Positions 10,910 through 20,944 of a stretch of 64,000 nucleotides of DNA are shown here, piece after piece. Below the pieces are notes generated by a model. That model saw only the letters and a list, made by a program, of their open reading frames with translations. It was not told the origin of the DNA and searched no databases. The DNA lies in contig JAUKUA010000001.1 of assembly GCA_030549175.1 (NCBI GenBank), positions 8,122,001 to 8,186,000 on the forward strand, in the 5' to 3' direction. Made by a program: the position numbers and the translations under genes. Origin of the DNA: Lasiosphaeris hirsuta. Lineage: Eukaryota > Ascomycota > Sordariomycetes > Sordariales > Lasiosphaeriaceae. Within the stretch, counting starts at the first letter, position 1. Every line of letters begins with the position of its first letter.

Positions 10910-13775
10910 TTAGGATCGGAATTTTGCTTCGGCTATGTCCCCGTCTAGGTCAAAATATCCCTTGATATCAGCGAAAAGATCCTGGGCCTGCTTGATAGCA
11001 GATATCGCAGCACCAAATCCTTCAGCCACGCTCTCCGACGCAAGGCCCAGCTGGTGCATGCGCTCGTAATGGGTATTCAACATTCGGAGAGCACCTGCAG
11101 CAGCCAGGTCGTAGACATGCCGCAAACGATCCCAGAGCTTCTGGCCGTAGTTCAAGTAGAGTACCGTCCGCACTCCGGGCTGCATCTGCAGGTATTCGAG
11201 GGTCATGTGTTGATACTCCCCGATCCGTAACATGAAATATTCGCTCAAATCGGTGACGGCGTAGATGAGTTGTTCCGCAGTTTCATATAGCTCTGCTGCC
11301 CCAGGCTTTAACATGTGCGCGTTGTCCCCGTCACTGAGCCGCTCCCAAACCTTGCGCACCTTGTCCGACTCCTCCTCCACGGCTTCCTGCAACTCGCGAA
11401 CCCTCTCGTCGTAAAGGGGCCACTGCTTGGCTTGGTGAAGCCAGCGGCGCTCAACCGCGGTAGGCCTAGCAATATCCTGCGCCAAGAACAAGAGGTAGTG
11501 GTTAACTATGGCATGTCCAGCCGCCGCCAACTTTTCGCCGGCTTCTCTGAGCCAGTTATTGGCTGAATCGCCCAGCAGGTCAGGAAGTTCGTCCGCATAA
11601 AAATGGTAGGAGCGGTGGACCACAGTGAAGCCAAGTCCGGAGCGGCCGAGTCGAAGAGACCGATGTCCGTATTTAGGAAACTTCACAGTCCAGAACCCTA
11701 CTTGAAATAGATCTCCGGCCTCGGGCATGACGATTGGTCTGCAGAAACTGTCAACGGGCAGGGGAGGGTCGAGCAGGATGATCTTGTCGTCCGATTTATA
11801 TGGGTTGGGTCTAGCGGACGGCCAGTCACGCAGCGAAAGATCGATGGTGGCGAAATCTAGTTGAGGGAATGCGGCTGTCCCATTCTCGATACTACCCACA
11901 ACAGAACCCCCCAATAACTAGGTACCAAAAACGACGGCGATCAACAAAGCAGGAACAATGGGTGCACAAACCTGGCTCAATGATTCTAGCTCACCTGATT
12001 CTCAAATGTAAAGCCAAGTTCCGTTCGTTGCTCTCTTTTCCAGAATGGTTCCGTGTCGTCAGCAGCAAGTTGCCTAACGATCTGTTCGATGTCGCCGGTC
12101 ACGGCTCCAAACCCATCGAATATAGGATGCGATTTCTGGCTTGAGTTGGCTCTCCAAAGCAACTTTCCTCCGAGAGCAATATGGGCGGCATGCTGCAAGG
12201 TAGATGTCACAGTGTCAGTGGGAAGCAGCAGGAATAGTGGGCGAGAATATCATACGCACCGCTAATTCGTGCGCCAAGGTGATGGCGATCTGCAGAGAGC
12301 ATGCCGCCTTCTCGGCCAGTGTATACGTGGGTACAAGAAGAGGCCATATCAATTCAGCCCTAAGTTCTATATTAATTGTTCCCGGCGAACTCTCAGATCC
12401 ATCAAAACTGCCGTAAGCGAAGCCGAGAGCATTAGTCTCGTCAGAGTCCGGTTGGTAGCGAGATCCTATGCGGAGTTTAAGGTCATTGTCAAGGACAACA
12501 GCGGCGGCGGCGGCGAAGTCGAATTTTCTTTTTTTAACCCTTTGGAAAGACTCGTCGCTCGGAAATGGGGGCGCTGTCTTGTCATGATGGCTAAATATGG
12601 CGAGTAGAGGGTATTCTCTCTTCTTTTTCTCCGGGTTACCCGACTGCGGTCCACCTCTCGTCGGGTACAGAGGTCAAGCAGGGCAAGCCAAAAGGGATGG
12701 TCGGAAGAAATGATACGCGAGGCGAGTTGAAGGGCGGGCTGGAGAGCCGCCCATAGGAGGTCGTTGGTCTACGTGATGGAGCGTTAGTGGGCCTTGCATT
12801 CATACAATATCGGGTTCGTAGTGAAGCTTTACTCCAAGGTCGTATTCGCCTCGCTGACCGAGTAGGTTGTACAAGTACCTCGGCTGCTCCTTTTCTGTCC
12901 CCCACCCAGGGACGACCCCCCAGCGGTGTCGAGCAAGGAAGCTGCACACATATTCAGTAAGTTGAACGTCGTCTCGATCGGGGGCCGGCAAACCTACGGA
13001 TGAATAGGGCCTGTGAGGTCTGCGTCGGGCACAGTGTCGATATCGAGAGTGTGTATCTTGGCCTCAATTCTCTGCACTGGGTAGTCAGCACTGGACAACC
13101 GAGCTGTCAGTGGTAGACGGCGTTTGGCTTGCCTCGGCAGTTGTCGCGCCATAAAAGAAGTAGCGCTGGTAGTCTTCATCTTCGGTTACCGTATCCCACA
13201 GCTGCTTCAAGGCAGCATATTGCTCGAGATTGGGATCCTTGTCGGAAACAGAGTGTATTTTGGCGAGCAAGGCAGTGGTGCCACCGACAGCCTTAGCCTC
13301 GGCCATCAAATCACCCCCAATCCACGTAGCGCTTGGCCCCCGTGCTCGTTTTCTGGACGGCACCGAGATCAACCCGGCGAGTTTCAGATGGCGGGGGCGA
13401 GAGCCTTGACCGGCCCGGCGGAGCATCAGGATTGATACCGTACCGCAGGGCCCAAGGGGTGGGATTCTCGGCGGCATCCTGGGGAAGCAATGCAGGACGG
13501 ATCCTTTAGGTAACGTCGCGTACTGCAATGCTCTCTTTCTTGCCACCCTGGGTGACAACGGTGTGGCTTTCATCTCTCCATCTCGGGTCTGTCCATCGTA
13601 GGACATACTGGACAAACTGCCAGTCCTCTCGCGTCTGCTTCCTTGCACCAGGCGGGGGTGTGATGAGTCGGCCTCGGGAAGTAGCCCCCGTCCTGCTATC
13701 CGCAAGGGAATCCAGCATATTCCTGGCCGCCCGCCAGTTCCACGACTCCCAGCTCTTAACTTCCTTGTCACCCAT
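10910..13775 (-). pseudogene. Zincin-like (HExxH) fungal protein, frameshifted and prematurely stopped
   Basis: Multi-exon model from the ATG at 13775: exons 13775-13524, 13478-13133, 13071-12998, 12941-12806, 12768-12640, 12577-12260, 12192-11995 and 11917-10910. All junctions keep phase except exon 2, which is one base too long. A run of five C at 13314-13318 (GGGGG in sense) is where the frame slips from ...AKRYVDWG to DLMAEAKAVGG. The intron at 13072-13132 would be GC-AG. The introns at 12769-12805 (37 nt) and 13479-13523 (45 nt) are very short, and the one at 12578-12639 has a weak acceptor. The core motif LAHELAHAAHIALGG spans an intron and gives a zinc-metallopeptidase HExxH, followed downstream by a WKREQRTELGFTFENQ element. 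TAA at 10910-10912 ends it, although the frame continues. Substrate and function unknown. Sequence error at the two lesions cannot be excluded. Confidence 0.55.
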
Positions 13776-15159
13776 TGCGTCGAGGCTCTGAGGGTCTTAG
13801 TTTGTCGTGCTGGACTTACAAATGACAATAGTGAAACGACATGGCGGGAAGAACACCGGTCCGACAAGAGGCTCTTCATATCTGAAGAGAAGCCCACAAA
13901 GACCCGGCGCAGTTTTTTGAAGGGGGTTGTGCCCCCGAAAACCGCTTCCGGCGGGAGAGGCAGTTATAATAGACCGGCTTTCACTCGAAGGCTGCAGGAC
14001 AGGTACAAAGGGGAGCTGCGACGGGCGAGGATTCGCCCACCCAACAAAACCATCAGGTAGACACCCTGCACTTCACTAGAAATGCGTGCCCGATTTAGGT
14101 AGGGTGCTTGGCTCCATTGGTGCATCCAATGGAGCGGGATCCAATGTCAGGTCGTGGCTTCCAGGGCAGAGCCAGATAAAGGGAGGAAAGCGCAAGCGCA
14201 GGCGATGTGGGGATGGAAAGTAGTGAATTGGCATATGTCTGTGATAGGCAGGTAGCTACGATAAATGTATATTATTCACATACCGGGTATTAGATGGACG
14301 AGGCCAATGCTCGCTGCTCAGACGGAAAGAGCATGCTTCAAGTTCCAACCTCTAGGCCAAAGCTGTCGACGAGCACTTTTAGCCGACCTACGCAATTATT
14401 CCGTCGTGATGCGCCTGCCAGCCTCTTCTCACCATGCCACTGCTGCGTTGCTCCGCCGACATGTGCAGCCACGCCTCCCGCATAGACGGAGCTGATCATT
14501 CTAGCAATCTCCAATTGTTTGCCTGCTATTGACCGAAGCCAACAGCACAAGTGCCAGTAGATGACGTGATTAGACGACATGATTAGACGACATGATCGCC
14601 TCGTTGCGGCCGCGCGCACAGGGCCGAGATTCCCGTATGCGCTGTGCTGCGTCCTTTGCCAGGGAGGTTAGCAGAGGTTGGCGCTTGGGACAAGACAGGC
14701 AATAGCCGCTCTTGCGATGCGTCAGACGGCCTTGAGCAAGGCGCTGTGACGACGGCAAGTGATCTTAAAAGGCGCAATGCTGGGCCAGGTCCTGGGACAA
14801 GCTAGCTCTTCTATTCTATGATCCGTCCAGCGGCGACCCTTTCCAGCGAGATGCGTGGAAATTTCTGACTCACATCTGTCCCCTTGCTTCAGCTTTCTCA
14901 TCTTGCGACAGCCGGCTTCCATGTCGATAACTACCTGCAGCTCTCGAGGGCGACGGAACGTCGGGCTGTTGAAGAGATTTGTGCCAGTTTTGTCACTATC
15001 ACCCCAGCTGCCTCTGCCTCTCTGCCTCTGCCTCTCTGCCTCTGCCTCTCTGCCTCTGCCTCTCTGCCTCTGCCTCTGCCTCCTTGGCAATCCCGAGGTT
15101 CCTGTCCGAGCCGTGTAAGAGAAGCGAAAATGGGCACCCACACTCCCATATCTCGAGTG
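13776..15159. other. Intergenic with short direct repeat and minisatellite
   Basis: No convincing coding frame. Positions 14561-14597 repeat the motif GATTAGACGACAT. The 3' part holds the CT-rich minisatellite listed separately. A signal-peptide exon for the following S41 relic is not recognisable here. Confidence 0.45.
15008..15083 (+). repeat. Minisatellite, 14-nt unit CTGCCTCTGCCTCT
   Basis: About five near-perfect tandem copies, immediately upstream of the S41 pseudogene. Confidence 0.9.
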
Positions 15160-16592
15160 CCTGCTCTTGCATCGGGCCACTACCGACGGCACCATGGGCG
15201 GTGAGCACCTCATCTACGGCTACTGTCACATCCACGCAGCCGACTAGCACGACCACCTCGCCATGCGCCATCATGAGCAGTTCGTGGGCAGCCCAGATAG
15301 CGACCCCGTCAGGTACACCCGAACATTCTCACGACTTGACAAAGGTGAAACAAGCTGACCCGGCATCTAATGAAAGTCGTCCTCACCGTCCCAGAAATCC
15401 ATTGCGTATAGGTGTCTGAACTCGGTGCCGCTGGCAAAGGATGGCGCTATTGATCTCGTCGATGCCAATGAGCCATACCCGGAATGGCAAAGCGACTCTG
15501 CCTACAAGGCCGATCCGCCTCCTGACTACTTCTTCCCAGCCTACGATATGCTTGCCGCCCTTGCTCGTGTCAAGGCAAATTTGGAGGCTGACAAGTACAA
15601 CAATGAGGTCCAGTTTCAACGGGACCTCTATCTCGCAGTCTTTGCTGCCGGCCACGACGGTCACCTTGTCTTTTATCCCGATGCTCTAACTCGTGTCTTC
15701 AATTGGAAACGCCAGCGAACCCTGGTTTCTGTCAGCCAAGACGGCCCGAGCTTACCTGTCATCAAGTTGTACGGTATGTTCTTTGGGCCTGAACAACGAG
15801 GCTGGGTCGTGTCTGACCAAAGGTGCTTCAGAGGATGTGGCTGCGTCACCAGACACGGCTTCAGTAGTGAAGCTCATCAAACCCCTTTTCTCCCACAAAA
15901 CATCATCTTCCTCACCGACGGCACCTGCGCCTCCACCTGCGCCCTGACGTCCTCGATGCTGCGACTGCAGGCCGGTGTCAAGTCCATCGTTCTCGGCGGC
16001 CGCTCCGTCGCCGAGCTGATGCAGGCCGTCAGGGGCGTCAAGGGCGCGCAGGTCCTGAGCTTCAGGAACATTTACGACGAGGTGACGGCGCATAGGGAGC
16101 TTGCCGAGGACGAAGAGCAGCGCAAGGCGTTGGAGAGGTATAGCGATGGTGTGCTGAAGCGGAGCACGGCGTCGGCGGTGAATGCCAGGAACCAGATACT
16201 CCGGGGGGGTGCGGGGGATGGGGTGCCGGCGCAGTTTGTGAAGGAGGAGGTGGATTGTCGGCTGTGGTGGACCGAGGGGATGGTGGGGGATGTTGGGGAG
16301 GTTTGGTATGTCTGCTAGGTTCTGCTAACATGTCTATGGAGATATTTAATATTTGCTAACGGTTGGGTACACTAGGAGAGCAGCAGCGAGCGCGGCGCTT
16401 AAGGAAGGCAGGTGTGTTTCGGGAGGCATTGATGGGGAAGATAATGGTGAAGGGCTAAGGGAGAGGAAAAGGGAGAGCGGCCGAGCCACTAGACCAAGGC
16501 CGAAGAAGAGATTCACAGATCTCAGGGGGTTTTACCCACCTGTTGACAATGCAGGCTGGCATGCAATACATAAGGAAAGGGTAATTACCTGA
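15160..16592 (+). pseudogene. Secreted S41-family serine peptidase, internally deleted
   Basis: Fragments of the fungal secreted S41 family appear in order. PCAIMSSSWAAQIAT is the N-terminal region (about 15265-15310). CLNSVPLAKDGAIDLVD starts at 15413, followed by PYPEWQSDSAYK, SHDGH-like AAGHDGHLVFYPDAL, and VSVSQDGPSLPVIKLYG ending near 15773. The catalytic-serine region FLTDGTCASTCALTSSMLRLQAGVKS then appears at once, near 15905. In intact relatives roughly 250-300 residues separate the last two. The tail is spliced over a 70-nt intron (16316-16385, GCTAAC branch) into WRAAASAALKEGRCVSGG and stops at 16592. No start codon or signal peptide is recognisable. I conclude an internal deletion plus loss of the 5' end. 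Family lengths are from memory. Confidence 0.75.
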
Positions 16593-16779
16593 GTTGATCA
16601 CCCTTTTCCACCCTCCAAGTCTTTTGCTCCGTTTGCGGGCCCCCTGCACTGAATTTATCGCATTCCGTCACACATTCTCGCCCGGCAAGGCTCCTCCCCC
16701 CTTTCCACTCCACCAACCCACCAGCACACTCCATATGGACCCGTCCTCTTCCACCCAACATCAACAAACACAACTCCCA

Positions 16780-16865
16780 TCCCCCGTGGCGCAATTGGCT
16801 AGCGCGTCAGACTGTTATTCCGACAGAGCATCTGGAGGCTGGTAGTTCATGCCCACCCGGGGGAG
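16780..16865 (+). tRNA. Degenerate intron-bearing tRNA-like gene, anticodon GTT by position
   Basis: The acceptor arms TCCCCCG (16780-16786) and CGGGGGA (16858-16864) pair perfectly. The D-stem GCGC/GCGC is intact. The anticodon stem TCAGA/TCTGG has one weak pair, and its 19-nt loop implies a 12-nt intron whose ACAG can pair with the anticodon region. Loop order gives GTT (Asn), but the body resembles the Lys/Arg-type tRNA at 28697, with which it shares 28 of 29 bases in the 5' half. The T-loop TTCATGC breaks the conserved TTCRA, and the T-stem has a mismatch. It may be a pseudogene. Confidence 0.5.
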
Positions 16866-17389
16866 ATGACATGAGACCTCGAGAAGATCACCATCCTCAC
16901 TCTTTTTTTGTTTGTTCATTTTTAAACAGCGATATAGCATTGAGTGTGCAATCTTCTGTTTAGCTCTTTTTTGCAGTTCGCCACTAGCATCACGTTATGA
17001 GAAACGATTGCTTACACATATTACTTTCTACACCAACTACATACATTCACAAAACAAGCAGGCTTGTCCGAAAACTGTTCTTTCTCACGATCTATAGTGT
17101 CTTCTATTCTCTCTAGAACAACTCTTGATCCATTCGCGTTGGTATCTGTTCCACCGTCCAGCCAATGGACAGCTGTGGACCGACCATCCTGGGGTCTCCA
17201 GTCCTTGGAAGGCCAAGTCCTCTCCACTACCAGCCAAAAGATACGTACGCGGTACGCATTTCATGAGAGAAATTAGGACTATCATCACATAACATAAGAG
17301 ACGCAAACCGACGATGCCAAGCCATGCAACCGGAACCCGAAAAGCAGCTTTTGATATCCGAGGAAAAAGGAAAATATCATCATGGACAT
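16866..17389. other. 3' flank of eEF3 gene
   Basis: AT-richer non-coding sequence between the tRNA-like element and the eEF3 stop. It should hold the eEF3 3' UTR. No further gene seen. Confidence 0.5.
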
Positions 17390-20300
17390 TTACTCGTCCT
17401 CGTCGCTGAAGACCTATCGTGCGAGTTAGCAATTGTGTCAGGATTAAAGACGCTGGGGTTTGACATACCTCCTCACCACGCTTGCGGCGGGCCATGCGTT
17501 CCTTCTTCTTCTTGCGGAGCTCGGAGCTGGAAAGCTTGGCCTTCTTCTTGGTAGAAACAATCTTGTTGCCCATGGCATCAAACTTGTCCTCCTCCTCGTC
17601 GTCATCACCCTTGAGGCGGGGACCAGCACCCTGGCCCTGGACCCAGTTGTGACCGGAGGGAGTCATCTTGCCGTCAACAACAGCCCAGACCTCCTCGGTG
17701 ATGTTCTTGGTGAACTCAGCGGAGTGAGTAATGATGATGACACCACCCTCGAACTTTTTCAGGGCCTTGGACAAGGCACCGAGCGAGTCTCGATCGAGAT
17801 AATTGGTAGGTTCATCGAGAACGATCAAGTGAGGGCGTTGCCACGAGCAGGCAGCAAGGACGACCTTGACACGCTGGCCACCAGAGAGACCGCGCATGCG
17901 CGAGTGAGAAACCAGCTCGGCGTCGAGGCCGAAGTTGGCAGCGTGGGACTCGATCTCCTTGCGGACAAGGGGACGGAACTGACCGGAGGCAAGGGCCTCC
18001 TTCATATCGACATCGGCAACCATCTTCTGATGCGAAGACAGGAGCTCGTTACGGGGCAACCAGGTGTTGTCAGCCGTCATCATAGGCACCCATCTCTCGT
18101 TCTTCATGCCGATGTTCTCGCCAAGGGCGTACGAGCACTCGTACTCGTAGCTGTTCTTGAACTTCCTGCGGCTGTGGATGCCGATAACACGACGCTGGGT
18201 GCCCTCGATGCGGAACACGCGGTCCATGGCCTTCTCATCATCCTCGGTGATGATCTTGTTGGCACGGTCCATGGTCTCGCGATCCTCACCAGTCTGGAAA
18301 CGCCACTGGATGTACTCGGAGGGCGTCTTGTCGAGATGGTTATCGATATGGGCGAAAGCGTGCTGCTTGATGTAGGCGATACGGATGTTCTCGTGCTGGT
18401 AAATCTCACCACCGGTGGGGATCAACTCGCCGGTGAGGACGTTGATGAGGGTGGACTTTCCGGCACCGTTGGGGCCAATGACGGCAATACGCGAACCAAG
18501 CGAGCACTGGAAGGAGATGTCGGTGAGCTGAGGCGCAGGGGTTCCAGGGTACTGGAAGCTCATGCGGGTAGCGCGAAGGATGGCCTTGGCCTTAGTCTTG
18601 ACACCCTCAAGGAAACCGGGCTCGGGGAAGGAGAACTCGATCTCGGAGTCGCCAAGCTCATAGTAAGACTTGGCAGCGGGGTTGCGGCGAACGAACTCCT
18701 TCAGGTTACCACGATAACGCTTGAGCTTGAAGCGCTCGTAGTGGACAATGTGCTGGCACACGTTGTCGAGGAAGGCACTGTCGTGAGACACAATGATGGA
18801 AGTGCAAGGGGAGTTGATAAGGTAGTCCTCGAGCCACTTGACGTTCTTCACATCCATGTGATTGGTAGGCTCGTCGAGAAGCAGAATGTCGGGCGCCTCG
18901 AAGACGGCACGGCACAGAGCCAGCTTCATCTTCCAGCCACCGGACAGGGCGGTGATCTCACCCTTGATCATGTCCTTGGAGAAACCAAACTCGAACAGGC
19001 GAGCCTCAACTTCCTCGCGGCTGGTGGTGATGCCGACCTCCTGGAGCTTCTTCATGGTCCAGTCAATGGTGGTCATCTCAGTATCGGCCGAATCTAGGTC
19101 GTGCTCGACGAAGACGGTCTTGACCTCGCTCTGCTTGGGGAAACCCTCAACCTGCTCGTTGTTGATAGCGCGCATGAGGGTAGACTTGCCGGAACCGTTG
19201 GGACCGCAGAGACCATAACGATTACCGCGCTTCAGACGCAGGCTCGTCTGGTTGAGCAGAATCTTGGCACCGTAGGCGAGCGAGAATGTGCAGTTGCAGA
19301 GATCCTCACCCTCCTCATCGTCGGGCTCACCGGCCTCCTCCTCGGCAATGCCGGGAGAAGCGGCCTTGCGAAGGGCCTCGAGGAAAGAGTCGGCGTCGTC
19401 GCCGACAATGACGGTGAGGTACGGCTTGACGGCAGCCCAGGCAATGGGCTCAGTCTCCTTCTCATCAACAAGCTCGCCAGCGACGGCGGCGATGAAGTTG
19501 AGAACGGGGGCGAACTTGCCGAGGTTGGCAGCGTGCTTGGAGCCGAGAACGTTCTTGAGGTGACCTAGGACAATGTCGAGGTTACCGGGGTCGCTAGGCT
19601 CAGGGATCTTGCCATCGACGACGTTTCCGACGCGGTGGAGGGTGTCCAGAGCCTGCTTGGTCTTCTCACGAGCCTCGGGATCAGCCAAGTTCTCGTAGTT
19701 CTTCTGCAGACCCGGCAACATCTTGGGCAAGAAAGGAGCCACGACGTTCGGGTCGTCGACGAGCTTGCACATGTTGTCGACAATGACAGCCGCCTTACGC
19801 TTGATAGCGGTGTCGCGCTCGCCGAGACCACGATCGAGGAGGGGAACCATGAGGGCGAGGGTAGGACCCTGGACCTCGGTGACAAAGGTGGTGGCACCGA
19901 GCAAGTGAACAGTCTCGGGGACGTTCTCAGGCTTGGCAACACACTTGATAAGCTCGGGAATGAAGCGCTCGATATCCCTGTTGACAATCAACTGGCAAGT
20001 CCTCTCCATTGTCTGGTAGGCGCGGTCCTTGACCTCCTTCTTGGTGTCCCACATGGCCTCGGAGATCACGGGAATGAGCTCGGGAACGCGGAGGGCAACC
20101 TGAGCGGGAGCGGTGCGGATGAGGCTGTCGATGAAGTCAAGAGCCGTCATCTTCTCGGGCCACTTCTGGGCATTGCGGAGAGAGTCGATCAAGGCGGGAA
20201 GGGCGGCCTTGATGGCGTTGGGGTTGAGGGCCTCGGCGATGGCGAGGGCGGTCGCGATGGCCTGGGTCTTCACGGCCGTGATCTTGTCACCAGTGGCGGC

Positions 20301-20944
20301 GAGGACGTTGGGGAGGAGGACAACAAGGTAGGGTTCGACATTGGCGGACACCTCGGAGTGCTGGGCGATGGCCTGGATGGCGGCCAGGGCCTTCTCGCGG
20401 ACAGCAGCATCCTTCTTGTTGTTGAGCTGCTTCTTGAGAGCCTCGATGGTCCTAAAAATGAGGGGTTCACATGTCAGTCCCAGGTGTCCCAAATTCTCCA
20501 AATTTTTGGTGCGGTGCCTGAAAATGTGCGACGCGAAAAATTTTCCTTCCTCGAACCAGTCCCTGCAGCAAAAGCCGAAGGCTGATTCGTCCGGCTAGCG
20601 CCCCAGCAGACTCTCGCAAAGCCTCCTTCCGACAGCCTCGCATTCGGCTGGGCTGGAGGCGGTGAGATTGCGACTGGCACAGTCGTCTGGCGAGGCGCTG
20701 TGATCTTTGGAGGGGCGCACCAAATGCGTCTTGGGTGTTGCCCGACCGGCGCGACAGGGCTCTCGGTGTGAGGGAAGGGTAGTATTTACCTTGTGGGGGT
20801 GTCGAGGTCCTGGATGGCACCGTTGATGAAGGTAGCCAGGGAGTGGGAAGCGTCCTTGATGGCGCTGGCCTCCTTGGAGAGGGTGAGCTTCTTCATCAAC
20901 TCCTCGAGCACCTTGACGCTCTGGGCGTTGTCGGCGGCAGGCAT
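17390..20944 (-). CDS. TEF3: Translation elongation factor 3 (eEF3), ABC-F ATPase
   Basis: Fungus-specific ribosome-bound ATPase that helps release deacylated tRNA from the E site and stimulates eEF1A delivery. Exons are 20944-20790, 20451-17469 and 17413-17390, giving 1,054 codons including the stop, the expected eEF3 size. Exon 1 starts [20 protein letters not shown]; the junction reads [14 protein letters not shown] repeats fill about residues 1-320. The first ABC cassette has [20 protein letters not shown] and [11 protein letters not shown]. The second has [22 protein letters not shown] and LDEPTNYLD, with the chromodomain-like insertion between them. The tail is Lys-rich ([15 protein letters not shown]) and ends FSDEDE after a 55-nt intron. 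Intron 1 is long (338 nt). Confidence 0.97.

Noticed and set aside
10910..10912. A-to-I mRNA editing as the explanation for the premature stops (10910, 47425)
   Set aside because: Editing in Sordariomycetes recodes UAG to UGG. Both stops are UAA, and a single A-to-I change still leaves a stop codon.
12578..12650. Apparent frameshift after LLDLCTRREVDRSR
   Set aside because: A 62-nt GTAACC...CAAG intron (12578-12639) joins the two frames in phase, so no lesion is required, although the acceptor is weak.
13506..13508. In-frame TAA in the second exon region of the zincin-like gene as a third lesion
   Set aside because: It falls inside a 45-nt stretch with GT-AG ends and the right phase (13479-13523), so a short intron explains it.
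17460..19097. Long plus-strand open frames antisense to eEF3
   Set aside because: Shadow frames caused by the codon bias of the strongly expressed eEF3 gene.
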